From assembly GCF_013520985.1 (NCBI RefSeq), contig NZ_JACDTY010000005.1, positions 62,001 through 126,000 on the forward strand: a stretch of 64,000 nucleotides of DNA, written 5' to 3'. This document shows, one piece after another, positions 24,793 through 33,717 of the stretch. The position numbers and the translations under genes are program-made. Position 1 is the first letter of the stretch; each line of letters starts with the position of its first letter. The notes beneath the pieces were generated by a model. The model was not told the DNA's origin. It ran no database searches and was given only the letters and a program-made list of their open reading frames with translations. Source of the stretch: Mesorhizobium neociceri. GTDB lineage: Bacteria > Pseudomonadota > Alphaproteobacteria > Rhizobiales > Rhizobiaceae.

Positions 24793-25782
24793 ATGCCAAA
24801 TGCATCCTCCCATGCTGTCGATCCGCTCGTCGTTGCCATTGCGTATGACGGGCTGTGCACGTTCGAGTTCGGCGTGGCGGTCGAGATCTTCGCTCTGCCC
24901 AGGCCGGAAATGGGCAAGGATTGGTACCGTTTTGCCGTAGCCGGTATCGACGCCGGTGAAATGCGTGCGCTGGGCGGCGTGCGCATCGTTGCCGATGGCG
25001 GGGTGGATCTGATCGGCGAGGCCGACACAGTGATCGTGCCTGGATGGCGCGGATCGCAGGCTCCGGTGCCGCCGTCGCTGATCGAGGCGCTTCGCAAGGC
25101 GCACGAGCGCGGCGCCCGGATTCTTTCGATCTGTTCGGGCGTGTTCGTGCTTGCCGCCGCAGGGCTGCTTGCGGGCAAAAAGGCGACCACGCATTGGCGC
25201 TACAGCGAGAAGCTCAGGGAGTTGTACCCCGACATCACCGTGGTTCCTGACGTTTTGTACATTGATGAGGGAAATGTCCTGACATCGGCCGGCAGTGCCG
25301 CGGGCATCGATCTTTGCCTGCACCTGGTCCGGCGCGACTTCGGCACCAAAGCCGCCAATATGGTGGCGCGTCGTCTGGTAGTGCCGCCGCATCGCGACGG
25401 CGGTCAGGCGCAGTATGTCGAGAGTTCCGTTCCCGAGCCGCACGAGCGCAGCCGGCTTGGACCGTTGATCGACAGAATGCGCGCCAATATTTCGGCCGAC
25501 TATCCCGTTGCCACACTGGCCGAACTTGCCGGGATGAGCGAGCGGACATTTCTGCGCCGCTTCGCCGCCGCAACCGGCGTCACGCCGGCGCGCTGGTTGC
25601 TTTCCGAACGGCTTTCGCGGGCGCGCACGCTGCTGGAAGACACCGCCATGCCGATCGAGAGGATTGCCGAGACCGCCGGCTTCGGCGCGGCAGGCACGCT
25701 GCGGCACCACTTTCGTCGACAGTTTTCCACGACGCCAGTCGCCTACCGTGCGCGGTTCGGGACCAATGCCAGGTCGGCCTGA
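24793..25782 (+). CDS. ftrA: AraC-family regulator with DJ-1/PfpI domain (FtrA-like)
   Basis: 329 residues. The N-terminal DJ-1/PfpI (GATase-1-like) domain (LVVAIAYDGLCTFEFGVAVE; nucleophile-elbow Cys in ILSICSGVFVLAAAG) is joined to a C-terminal AraC double helix-turn-helix (LAELAGMSERTFLRRFAAAT and IERIAETAGFGAAGTLRHHF). This is the GlxA/FtrA subfamily of transcription activators. The start at 24793 is the family-like N-terminus; no strong Shine-Dalgarno is visible. It is divergent from the rhodanese gene. The signal sensed is unknown. Confidence 0.87.
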   Translation: MPNASSHAVDPLVVAIAYDGLCTFEFGVAVEIFALPRPEMGKDWYRFAVAGIDAGEMRALGGVRIVADGGVDLIGEADTVIVPGWRGSQAPVPPSLIEALRKAHERGARILSICSGVFVLAAAGLLAGKKATTHWRYSEKLRELYPDITVVPDVLYIDEGNVLTSAGSAAGIDLCLHLVRRDFGTKAANMVARRLVVPPHRDGGQAQYVESSVPEPHERSRLGPLIDRMRANISADYPVATLAELAGMSERTFLRRFAAATGVTPARWLLSERLSRARTLLEDTAMPIERIAETAGFGAAGTLRHHFRRQFSTTPVAYRARFGTNARSA

Positions 25783-25811
25783 CGCAGATCAAACCACGAA
25801 GCAATGCGCAG

Positions 25812-26951
25812 TCAGGTCAGTGATCCGACATAGCGGCCACGCGGCCTGATGATGCTACCGCTCATGATCTGTTCGACCATATGCGCGGCCCAGCCGACGC
25901 TGCGTCCAAGCGCAAACAGCTGGAACGGTGCATCGCGCGGCAGGCCAAAGCGGCGCGTCAGCACGGCCAGGGCAAAGTCGATGTTCGGGCGTGTCCCGGT
26001 CGCGGCGACGGCGGCATCTTCCAGCTCCTGAAGTGTCTCGTCGACGGGGATGGCCGTCAGAAGTGCGGTGGCTCGCGGGTCGCCCTCGGGATAGAGCGGA
26101 TGGCCGAATGCCGGCAAGGGCCGGTCGTGGCCGAGCCAGCGCCGGATCGCCGCCTCGGCGCCATGCCGAGCCGCATCCTCCGCCAGTTGCATCACCGCTT
26201 CGCCGGCGCCGCCATGGCGCGGGCCGGTCAGTGTCGCCAGGCCAGCCAGCAGGCATGCGGCGGGCGAGGCCCCGGTCGAGGCCGCGACGCGAGCAGTGAA
26301 GGTCGATGCGTTGAGTTCATGATCAGCGAGCAGGACAAGGGCGCAGCGGATCGCTTCCGCGCCGGCACCATCCACCGACCAGCCCTGCGCCAGGCGTTGG
26401 TGAACAGGCGCCGTGCCGGACCCGGCACCCAGCGCCTGCGCCAGCGCCCCGATTGTTTGCGCGGCCTCAGTGCACAGCGAGGCGGCGCTGCGGCCGAGCG
26501 AAGGCCGTCCCTGGCCGGCAAGCGTGGCCAGTTGCGTAAAGGCCGAGGCTCGGCCGACTTGAGTAGAGGCATCCTGCGAACGTGCCTTGAAAGTCACCGG
26601 TTCAGGCGAGGCCCAGAGCAAAGCGGCGGTTTCTTCCAGTGTGGCCGACCTGGAAAGCGCTACAGCATCCTGACCGCGATAGATGAGGCGACCGTGCAGA
26701 ACGGTCGAAATCGAGGTCGCGATCGATGGTTCGCCCCAGGCGATCGCGCTTTCTGCAATGGCAGACGTACTGCGTCCGCGCGCCCGGCGGGTGGCTAAGG
26801 CTATGATATCGTCAACGCGGTACTGGCTGCGGCGCGGGTCGTTCTCATCCGGCCGCATGCCGATGCGACCGCGGCTGACATAGGCGTAGAGCGTCTGGGG
26901 CCGGACTTTCAGCCTTTCCAGCGCCTCTTCCCGTGACAGCCATTCGGACAT
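25812..26951 (-). CDS. Citrate synthase paralogue with N-terminal helix-turn-helix
   Basis: 379 residues. Residues 1-55 form a MerR/excisionase-like helix-turn-helix (WLSREEALERLKVRPQTLYA, then YVSRGRIGMR). The rest is a short citrate synthase domain. The three catalytic positions are visible: His in ADHELNAST, His in AFGHPLYPEGDPRA and Asp in RPNIDFALAVL. The C-terminal Arg of RPRGRYVG is also present. Enzyme class is citrate or 2-methylcitrate synthase; the substrate is undecided. A DNA-binding domain fused to the enzyme may bind the divergent promoter. Only 90 bases separate it from the second paralogue at 27042. Confidence 0.88.
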   Translation of the reverse strand: MSEWLSREEALERLKVRPQTLYAYVSRGRIGMRPDENDPRRSQYRVDDIIALATRRARGRSTSAIAESAIAWGEPSIATSISTVLHGRLIYRGQDAVALSRSATLEETAALLWASPEPVTFKARSQDASTQVGRASAFTQLATLAGQGRPSLGRSAASLCTEAAQTIGALAQALGAGSGTAPVHQRLAQGWSVDGAGAEAIRCALVLLADHELNASTFTARVAASTGASPAACLLAGLATLTGPRHGGAGEAVMQLAEDAARHGAEAAIRRWLGHDRPLPAFGHPLYPEGDPRATALLTAIPVDETLQELEDAAVAATGTRPNIDFALAVLTRRFGLPRDAPFQLFALGRSVGWAAHMVEQIMSGSIIRPRGRYVGSLT

Positions 26952-26964
26952 TTCGAGCTCTGAT

Positions 26965-26989
26965 ATTGATTGTATTGATCAAGATTGAT
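26965..26989. promoter_or_regulatory. Phased ATTGAT repeats in divergent citrate-synthase promoter
   Basis: ATTGAT occurs at 26965-26970, 26974-26979 and 26984-26989, spaced 9 and 10 bases, about one helical turn. The middle copy sits in the palindrome TTGATCAA (26975-26982). Placement in the 90-base divergent spacer suggests an operator, possibly for the helix-turn-helix domain of the 25812-26951 product. Confidence 0.5.
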
Positions 26990-27041
26990 GCGTGTGGCCA
27001 ATCTTTATATTTTGTGCAGGAAAGCTGCAAGGAGATGAGAC

Positions 27042-28130
27042 ATGGCAAATGGGCTCGATGATGTGGTGGCGGCTGAGACGGTGCTCTCCGATGTCGATGG
27101 CCTTGGCGGTCGGCTGACGATCCGGGGCCATTCGTTGCCGGAACTGGCAGGCCGATGGAGTTTCCCGCAAGTGGTTCGCCTGCTGCTGGACGGTTTCTTC
27201 GACGACCTTCCCGACGATGTCGAACTCGCAGCGCGACTGGGCAAGGCCCGCGTCGAGGTGTTCGAGCGGCTTGCGCCTTCGTTGCCGCTGCTGGCGCCGC
27301 TTGATGTCTACAGCGCCATGCGCGTCGGTATGGCGCTGCTGCCGGACGGCGAGACCTTGGCAGACGCCTTGCGGCTGATCGCGGCGCCGGCGATGCTGAC
27401 GCCGGCCCTGCTGCGCCTCAAGCGCGGCGAGCAGCCAATCACGCCCGACGCCGACGCCGATCATGCCGCCGACATGTTGCGGATGCTCAAGGGGTCGGTC
27501 CCGTCGCCGGCATTGGCCAAGGCACTCGACACCTATCTGGTGACGGTCTGCGACCATGGCCTCAACGCCTCGACCTTCGCCACACGCGTCGTCGCCTCGA
27601 CGCAGGCCGGGCTGACGTCGTCCGCACTGGCCGGGCTCGGCGCGCTCAAAGGGCCGCTGCATGGCGGCGCGCCCGGCCCGGTGATCGAGATGCTGGATGC
27701 TATCGAGGCGCATGGCGATGCCGCCGGCTGGCTGCGCGACGAGGTGGCGCATGGCGAGCGCATCATGGGCTTCGGCCATCGCATCTATCGCGTGCGCGAC
27801 CCGCGCGCCGATGTGCTGAAGGCGGTGGTGCGGCAGCTCGGCGGCGACGGCGAGACCGGCCGCCGGCTGGCCTTCGCCGAAAAGGTCGAGCAGACGGCGC
27901 TCGAGGTGCTTCGCATCGCCAAGCCGCAGCGCTCGCTGCAGACCAATGTCGAGTTCTACACCGCGCTGGTGCTGGAAGCGGCGGGTTTTCCGCCACAGGC
28001 GTTCAGCAACGTCTTTGCCGCCGGCCGCGTCGCCGGCTGGATCGCTCATGCGCGCGAACAGCAGACCACGGGCCGGCTGATCAGGCCGCAGTCGCGCTAC
28101 GTCGGGCCTGTGCCGAAGCTTGTTGCCTGA
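27042..28130 (+). CDS. Citrate synthase paralogue (CitA-like)
   Basis: 362-residue citrate-synthase-fold enzyme. Catalytic His residues lie in CDHGLNAST and GFGHRIYRVRDPR. The third catalytic position is Glu (TNVEFYTALV) instead of the usual Asp; as I recall some minor citrate synthases such as B. subtilis CitA also have Glu there. GWIAHAREQ and RPQSRYVG complete the family C-terminus. The start at 27042 has AAGGAG 7 bases upstream. It is divergent from the HTH-fused paralogue; the two subunits might form one hetero-oligomer. A terminator-like hairpin follows at 28160-28191. Confidence 0.9.
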   Translation: MANGLDDVVAAETVLSDVDGLGGRLTIRGHSLPELAGRWSFPQVVRLLLDGFFDDLPDDVELAARLGKARVEVFERLAPSLPLLAPLDVYSAMRVGMALLPDGETLADALRLIAAPAMLTPALLRLKRGEQPITPDADADHAADMLRMLKGSVPSPALAKALDTYLVTVCDHGLNASTFATRVVASTQAGLTSSALAGLGALKGPLHGGAPGPVIEMLDAIEAHGDAAGWLRDEVAHGERIMGFGHRIYRVRDPRADVLKAVVRQLGGDGETGRRLAFAEKVEQTALEVLRIAKPQRSLQTNVEFYTALVLEAAGFPPQAFSNVFAAGRVAGWIAHAREQQTTGRLIRPQSRYVGPVPKLVA

Positions 28131-28159
28131 GGCTTCAAGCCTGTTTCGGAAGAAACATG

Positions 28160-28191
28160 GCCTCTCCACCTCACGGCGGAGGGGCTTTTTC
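28160..28191 (+). terminator. Intrinsic terminator after the citrate-synthase gene
   Basis: GCCTCTCC (28160-28167) pairs with GGAGGGGC (28178-28185, one G-U pair) and is followed by TTTTT. It lies 30 bases after the stop codon. Confidence 0.7.
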
Positions 28192-28348
28192 TTCATGACC
28201 AAAATTTCATGTGATCACGCGACCGTGTTCGTGTTCTTGCCTCGGTCATCACTTATATGCTGCACTGCAACATAAGTCCGCTGCGGTTGAACCCGACCGA
28301 TTCCCGGGCGGGATAAGGCAGCAGCGACCAAACCGATACAGGAACGCC

Positions 28349-29479
28349 ATGACGAAAAACGGCAAGGCGGAGGAAACGAAAAAGATCAACATTGCGCTGC
28401 AGGGCGGAGGCTCGCACGGAGCTTTCTCCTGGGGCGTGCTCGACCGGCTGCTGGAGGATGGCAGGCTGGAGATCGCGGCGGTGTCCGGCACCAGCGCCGG
28501 CGCCATGAACGCGGTGGCGCTGGCCGACGGTTTTGTGCGCGGCGGCGTTGAAGGCGCACGCAAGAAGCTCGACGATTTCTGGCGCGCGGTGGCGGCGAAG
28601 GGCCGCTTCAGCCCGGTGCAGCGCATGCCGTGGGACGTCGCCTGGGGCAATTGGTCGATCGAGAATACACCCGGCTATTTCTTCTTCGACACCATGTCGC
28701 GGGTGTTTTCGCCCTATGTCGCCAATCCGCTTGGGCTCAACCCGCTGCGCGACGTCGTCGAGCAAGAGATCGATTTCGCCAATGTGCGTGCCTGCAAGTC
28801 GATGGAGCTGTTTATCTCGGCGACCAATGTCGAAACCGGACAATTGCGCGTGTTTTCCGACGGCGAGATCGACCTCGACACGGTGATGGCCTCGGCCTGC
28901 CTGCCGCAACTGTTCCGCGCCGTCGAGATCAAGGGCGTGCCCTATTGGGATGGCGGGTATGGCGGCAATCCGGCGCTATTCCCGTTCTTCAAGACGGCGG
29001 CGACCGAGGACGTGCTTCTGGTGCAGATCAATCCGGTGGTGCGCGAAGGCACACCGAAAAGCGCCAACGAAATCCAGAACCGCATCGACGAGATTACCTT
29101 CAATGCCGGGCTGCTGAACGAATTCCGCTCGATCGCCTTCGTCAAGGAGCTGATCGCCGCCGGCCGGCTGCCGCGTGGCGAGTACCGCGACATCCGCATG
29201 CACCGCATCGACGCCGACGAGGCGTTCAAGGATCTGTCGGCGTCGTCCAAGGTCAATGCCGAATGGGCCTTCCTGACCTATCTGCGCGACCTCGGCCGTA
29301 CGGCGGCCAGCGACTGGCTGGAGGAGAATTACGATGCCGTCGGCAAGCGCCCGACGCTCGATCTCTCCGGTGAGCTCGACGACGGTTTCAAACCGGTGCG
29401 CGGTCCGGCACCGGGACGACGGGTCAAGGAATTCCTCGCGGCGCGCAAGAAGCCGGAGGCGGAGCGGCGTCACGCCTGA
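28349..29479 (+). CDS. Patatin-like phospholipase
   Basis: 376-residue serine lipid acyl hydrolase. The oxyanion-hole glycines are in ALQGGGSHGAF, the nucleophile elbow is GTSAG (Ser near residue 51) and the catalytic Asp is in WDGGYGG. I see no signal peptide, so it is cytosolic or peripheral. The start at 28349 (MTKNGKAEE) has AGGAA 5 bases upstream; the frame extends 46 codons upstream without family resemblance. Its last 10 bases overlap the convergent TetR gene. Confidence 0.9.
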   Translation: MTKNGKAEETKKINIALQGGGSHGAFSWGVLDRLLEDGRLEIAAVSGTSAGAMNAVALADGFVRGGVEGARKKLDDFWRAVAAKGRFSPVQRMPWDVAWGNWSIENTPGYFFFDTMSRVFSPYVANPLGLNPLRDVVEQEIDFANVRACKSMELFISATNVETGQLRVFSDGEIDLDTVMASACLPQLFRAVEIKGVPYWDGGYGGNPALFPFFKTAATEDVLLVQINPVVREGTPKSANEIQNRIDEITFNAGLLNEFRSIAFVKELIAAGRLPRGEYRDIRMHRIDADEAFKDLSASSKVNAEWAFLTYLRDLGRTAASDWLEENYDAVGKRPTLDLSGELDDGFKPVRGPAPGRRVKEFLAARKKPEAERRHA

Positions 29480-30066
29480 AGGGCGAGGTCGATCACCTTG
29501 ACCAGCGCGGCCGCGGCCTTGCGCTGGTCATCCGCATCGCTGATGCGCGCCTTCATGCCTTCCAGCCCGTCGAGCAGCATGTCGGCGAGCAGGCGCGCCG
29601 ACAGGCCCTTGGCCGCCAGGTCGGCGCCGTTGCGCCTGGCCTCTTTCTCGATCGCCGCAGCGATATGTCCGCCAAGGCCGTCGCGCCAGCAGACGACGAG
29701 ATCAGCAAGGCTCGACTTCATGTCGAGCAGTTCGGCGCCGTGCGGCGATGAAACGACGCCTCGCATCATCGAGATCAGCGCCTCGTCGATGGCCCGCGTC
29801 ATGCGCTCCATGAAGGCGCCATCGCCGGCCAGCGCCACCTTTGCCGCCTCGACCGAGCGCGACAGAAGCATCATGGCTATGGCACGGAAAATGTCGTTCT
29901 TGTTCTTGAACAGCAGATAGAGCGCCGGCCGCGACATGTCGGCGGCGCGCGCAATATCGTCCATCGTGGTGCGCGAAAAACCATAGGCCAGAAACACCTT
30001 CATCGCGCCGTCCAGAATGCGGATGCGCCTCGGGTCTGTGGTGGTGATGTCTTCGATCTGATTCAC
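29470..30066 (-). CDS. TetR-family transcriptional regulator
   Basis: 198 residues. The N-terminal helix-turn-helix (AMKVFLAYGFSRTTMDDIAR, then AADMSRPALYLLFKNKNDIF) is a clear TetR DNA-binding domain. The C-terminal part is helical and should bind ligand. The GTG start at 30066 is inferred. It is divergent from the IorAB-type operon, and a palindrome at 30095-30119 in the 119-base spacer is its likely operator, so it probably represses that operon and itself. Confidence 0.9.
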   Translation of the reverse strand: MNQIEDITTTDPRRIRILDGAMKVFLAYGFSRTTMDDIARAADMSRPALYLLFKNKNDIFRAIAMMLLSRSVEAAKVALAGDGAFMERMTRAIDEALISMMRGVVSSPHGAELLDMKSSLADLVVCWRDGLGGHIAAAIEKEARRNGADLAAKGLSARLLADMLLDGLEGMKARISDADDQRKAAAALVKVIDLALQA

Positions 30067-30094
30067 GGCTGCGACACTATCTGCGGAACCTCTA

Positions 30095-30119
30095 TTGACA
30101 AAATTACGAAATTTGTCAA
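30095..30119. promoter_or_regulatory. TetR-type operator overlapping a promoter
   Basis: Near-perfect 25-base inverted repeat with arms TTGACAAA (30095-30102) and TTTGTCAA (30112-30119) around an AT-rich centre. The left arm contains TTGACA, a consensus -35 hexamer reading rightward towards the iorA-like gene. A bound TetR dimer would occlude the promoter. Confidence 0.7.
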
Positions 30120-30185
30120 CTTGTATAAAGCGCGATGGCGTACCATTTCGCTTCAGGCTATGGATGACAACGAAGGGGTATCCCC

Positions 30186-30647
30186 ATGCGCCTCACCGTC
30201 GACGGTCAGTCGTTCGACATCGATGCCGATCCCGAAATGCCGCTGCTATGGGCGCTGCGCGATCTCATCGGCAAGACCGGGCCGAAGTTCGGCTGCGGCA
30301 TCGCCGCCTGCGGCGCCTGCACGGTGCATGTCGATGGCCAGCCGGTCCGCTCCTGCTCGTTGCCGGTCGGCCAGGCCACGGGCGCCATCACCACGATCGA
30401 AGGCATCGGTGCGCCCGGCAAACTGCATCCGGTGCAGCAGGCCTGGCTGGAAGAGCAGGTCGCGCAATGCGGCTACTGCCAGGCCGGCCAGATCATGAGC
30501 GCGGTGGCGTTGCTCGACGAGGTCGCGGATCCGACGGATGCCGACATCGACAACGCCATGGGCGGCAATCTCTGCCGTTGCGGCACTTATCCGAAGATCC
30601 GCGCGGCTATCAAAAAAGCTGCGGCACTCAAGACGGCGGGGCTCTGA
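30186..30647 (+). CDS. Molybdenum hydroxylase, 2Fe-2S subunit (IorA-like)
   Basis: 153 residues. The plant-type ferredoxin cluster is in [20 protein letters not shown] plus the following RSC. The second cluster reads [11 protein letters not shown] and [12 protein letters not shown]. This is the small subunit of the isoquinoline 1-oxidoreductase type (two-subunit enzymes with a Tat-exported large subunit and no FAD subunit). It transfers electrons from the Mo site. The real substrate is unknown; isoquinoline is only the name of the best-known member. Two bases separate it from the large-subunit gene. Confidence 0.92.
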   Translation: MRLTVDGQSFDIDADPEMPLLWALRDLIGKTGPKFGCGIAACGACTVHVDGQPVRSCSLPVGQATGAITTIEGIGAPGKLHPVQQAWLEEQVAQCGYCQAGQIMSAVALLDEVADPTDADIDNAMGGNLCRCGTYPKIRAAIKKAAALKTAGL

Positions 30648-30649
30648 AC

Positions 30650-32923
30650 ATGGCCAGTGTCGGAAAGATCGCCCGCCGCACGTTTCTCATCGGCGCGGCC
30701 GCTATCGCCGGCGGCGTCGCCGTCGGTTATTATTACTACCGCAAGCCTTTCGCGAATCCGCTGGAAGGCGATCTCGCCGCCGGCGAAGCGACCTTCAACC
30801 CCTATGTGAAAATCGGCGCCGACAACACCATCACCATCGTCGCGCCGCGGGCCGAGATGGGGCAAGGCATCTCGACGACGCTCGCCGTCATGGTTGCCGA
30901 AGAACTCGATGTCGGCCTCGACCAGGTCAAGGTCGAGCACGGTCCAGCGTCCTATGCCTATTACAATGCGGCGATTCTGGAGGAAGGCGGTCCCTTCGCC
31001 TTCTTCGATGAAAGCAGGACCGCTGAGGCCGTGCGCGCCGGCCTGGGCGTGGTCGGCAAGTTCCTCGCTTTGCAAGGCACCGGCGGCTCGGCTTCGACGC
31101 GGGACGGTTTCAACAAGATGCGGCAGGCTGGCGCTGCCGCGCGGCAGATGCTGATTGCGGCGGCGGCGCAGAAGCTTGGCATAGACGCTGCCGATCTTGA
31201 AACCGCCAACGGTTCGATCCTGCACAAGGCCTCAGGCAAGTCGCTGACCTATGGCGAAGTGGCGGCAAACGCTGCCGCGATGCCTCCGCCGGCGGAAGTC
31301 CGGCTCAAGGACAAAGCCGATTGGAAACTGCTGGGCAAGCCGCAAAAGCGGATCGACATGCTTGCCAAGGTCACCGGCGCGCCGATCTTCGGCATCGACG
31401 TCAGGTTGCCGGACATGCTCTACGGCACGGTGAAGATGAGCCCAAGATTCTGGTCCAGGCCGGTCGGCGCTGACCTTGCCAAGGCGGAAAAGATGCCCGG
31501 CGTGATCAAGATCGTGCCGCTCGAAACGAACTATGGCCACGGCTTCGGCATCATCGCCGAAAACACCTGGGCGGCGTTCAAGGCGGCGGAAGCGATCGAG
31601 ACCCAATGGGCCGAGCCGGAATATCCGCCGGACAGCGCAGCGATTGCCGGAGTGCTGAAGCAGGCGCTTGGCGCCGAGGGGTCGGCGATGCGCGACAATG
31701 GTGATGTCGCCAAGGCCTTTGCCGACGCGCCGCGTGAAAAAATCATCGAAGCCGACTATGCCGTGCCCTATCTGGCGCATGCGACGATGGAGCCGATGAA
31801 TGCAACGGCGCGGCTGAAGGACGGCGTGCTCGACATCTGGTGCGGCAACCAGGCGCCGACTTTGGTGCGCCAGCTCTGCGCCAACGTCCTCGGCATGGAA
31901 CAGGACAGAGTAACGGTTCACACCACCTTCATGGGCGGCGGCTTCGGCCGCCGTGTCGAGATGGACTATGCGCTGTGCGCGGCGCTGATGGCGAAAGCGG
32001 CCGAGGGACGGCCGGTCAAGGTGACGTGGACGCGCGAAGAGGACATGCGTCACGACGCCTATCGGCCGGCGGCTGTCGGCAAATTCCGGGCGCGGCTCGG
32101 CGACGACGGCCTGCCGGTCGCCGTCGACATGACGATCGCCTCGCCATCGGTGATTGCCGGCACCTTGCGCCGGCTGTTTCCCTCGATATCGCCGCTCGGG
32201 CCTGACAAGACCATCGTCGACGGCGCCTACGACCAGCCCTACACCATCCCGAATTACCGGGTGAGCGCCATTGCCGCCCCAGTCACCATCCCGGTCGGCT
32301 CATGGCGCTCGGTTGGCAGTTCGATCAACGGCTTCTTCCACGAAGGATTTCTGGACGAAATCGCGGTGGCCGGAAAGACCGACCCGGTCGAGTTGCGCAA
32401 GACACTGATGGCCGCCTATCCGGCGGCGGTTGCGGTGGTGGAAAAGGTCGCCGCGATGGCGAAGTGGAGTGAGGCGCTGCCGGCCGGCAAGGCCAAAGGC
32501 ATGGCGTTTTCGTTGTCGTTCGGCAGCTGGGTCGGCGAGATCGTTCAGGTTGCGGACACGCCGGCCGGCATCCGCATCGAGAAGGTTTGGATCGCCGCCG
32601 ATGTCGGCACCGCGCTCGACCCAGGCATCATCGAGGCGCAGCTGATCTCCGCGGCCATTTATGGCCTGTCGGCGGCGATGGGTCAGGAAATCACCTTCGC
32701 CGATGGCATGGTTGAACAGTCGAATTTTCACGACTTCGATGCCATGCGCATCTTTCAGTGCCCAGCCTTCGAAGTCGCGATATTGGAGAATTTCCACAAG
32801 ATGGGCGGCGTCGGCGAGATCGGCACGCCGCCGGCCGCTCCCGCACTTGCCAATGCCATCTTCGCACTCACCGGCAAGCGTATCCGGACGCTGCCGCTGT
32901 CGAAGGCGGTGGCCTTCGCATGA
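30650..32923 (+). CDS. Molybdenum hydroxylase, molybdopterin subunit (IorB-like)
   Basis: 757 residues. A twin-arginine signal (ARRTFLIGAAAIAGGVAVGY) indicates folded export with its cofactor to the periplasm. The Mo-cofactor-binding loops include FMGGGFGRRVEMDYA, and the catalytic Glu is in GGVGEIGTPP. The start is ATG 30650, two bases after the iorA stop; a longer open frame upstream shadows iorA. Its stop overlaps the next gene by four bases (ATGA at 32920). Electrons would leave through the 2Fe-2S subunit, perhaps to the CxxCH protein encoded next. Confidence 0.9.
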   Translation: MASVGKIARRTFLIGAAAIAGGVAVGYYYYRKPFANPLEGDLAAGEATFNPYVKIGADNTITIVAPRAEMGQGISTTLAVMVAEELDVGLDQVKVEHGPASYAYYNAAILEEGGPFAFFDESRTAEAVRAGLGVVGKFLALQGTGGSASTRDGFNKMRQAGAAARQMLIAAAAQKLGIDAADLETANGSILHKASGKSLTYGEVAANAAAMPPPAEVRLKDKADWKLLGKPQKRIDMLAKVTGAPIFGIDVRLPDMLYGTVKMSPRFWSRPVGADLAKAEKMPGVIKIVPLETNYGHGFGIIAENTWAAFKAAEAIETQWAEPEYPPDSAAIAGVLKQALGAEGSAMRDNGDVAKAFADAPREKIIEADYAVPYLAHATMEPMNATARLKDGVLDIWCGNQAPTLVRQLCANVLGMEQDRVTVHTTFMGGGFGRRVEMDYALCAALMAKAAEGRPVKVTWTREEDMRHDAYRPAAVGKFRARLGDDGLPVAVDMTIASPSVIAGTLRRLFPSISPLGPDKTIVDGAYDQPYTIPNYRVSAIAAPVTIPVGSWRSVGSSINGFFHEGFLDEIAVAGKTDPVELRKTLMAAYPAAVAVVEKVAAMAKWSEALPAGKAKGMAFSLSFGSWVGEIVQVADTPAGIRIEKVWIAADVGTALDPGIIEAQLISAAIYGLSAAMGQEITFADGMVEQSNFHDFDAMRIFQCPAFEVAILENFHKMGGVGEIGTPPAAPALANAIFALTGKRIRTLPLSKAVAFA

Positions 32924-33528
32924 CAAAGTTCCTCATCATGCTGACGTCTCTTGCCATCATGTTTTCGGCGGCGCCCTTCGCAACCGCACAAGAAGGGCAG
33001 GCACCGGTGCCGGTGGCAGTCGACGCCGCAAGCGGCCTGCCCGAATGGGACAAAATCTACGCCGTGTTCTCGCACCCGCGCTGCGCCGACTGTCATGTTG
33101 CCGACGACCGGCCGCGCTGGTCCGGCGCTCACTATGGCGGGACGCGCGTCCATGCCTTCAACGTCCAGCGCGGCGCCGACGGCTCCGGTCTCGGCAATCC
33201 GGGCCTGCGCTGCACGACGTGTCATTTCGCGAGCAATTCCAGTGCATTGCACGGACCACCCGGGGCCGATAACTGGCATCTGGCGCCGGCCGAGATGGTC
33301 TGGTTTGGCAAATCCTCGGCGGAAATCTGTGCCCAGATCAAGGATCGCAGCCGCAATGGCGACCGCAGCCTGGAGGATGTCGCGCTGCATGTGCGCGACG
33401 ACAAACTGGTCGCCTGGGGCTGGGCCCCGGGTGCCGATCGTGAGCCGGCGCCCGGCTCGGCCGAAGCGACCTATCAAGCAATCGAGAACTGGATGGCGGC
33501 AGGCGCACCTTGTCCCGTGACGCAATGA
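32920..33528 (+). CDS. Exported protein with two CxxCH motifs, oxidoreductase partner
   Basis: 202 residues. A Sec signal peptide (MTKFLIMLTSLAIMFSAAPF, then ATAQ) is followed by two heme-c-binding motifs: CADCH at about residue 58 and CTTCH at about residue 98. This predicts a periplasmic di-heme cytochrome c. It is translationally coupled to the Mo subunit gene, and such proteins are often annotated as an isoquinoline 1-oxidoreductase subunit. It probably accepts electrons from the IorAB pair and passes them to the respiratory chain. No covalent heme site other than these two is seen. Confidence 0.8.
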   Translation: MTKFLIMLTSLAIMFSAAPFATAQEGQAPVPVAVDAASGLPEWDKIYAVFSHPRCADCHVADDRPRWSGAHYGGTRVHAFNVQRGADGSGLGNPGLRCTTCHFASNSSALHGPPGADNWHLAPAEMVWFGKSSAEICAQIKDRSRNGDRSLEDVALHVRDDKLVAWGWAPGADREPAPGSAEATYQAIENWMAAGAPCPVTQ

Positions 33529-33717
33529 TCGCGCAACTTTTGTGGCTATTTTGCGCTGCAACTTTGATGTAGAACCACGCTTCGCCGTTCACGGCAAATT
33601 GAACACGGCCTAGCGCGCACCCATATCGGCGACGCGCCCGAGTTGGAAGACACGGTAGCCCTCAAAAGACGGGCCTTGTTAGAAAACGGTCTGGCCGAAC
33701 CCCGCAGTGGAAAAACA

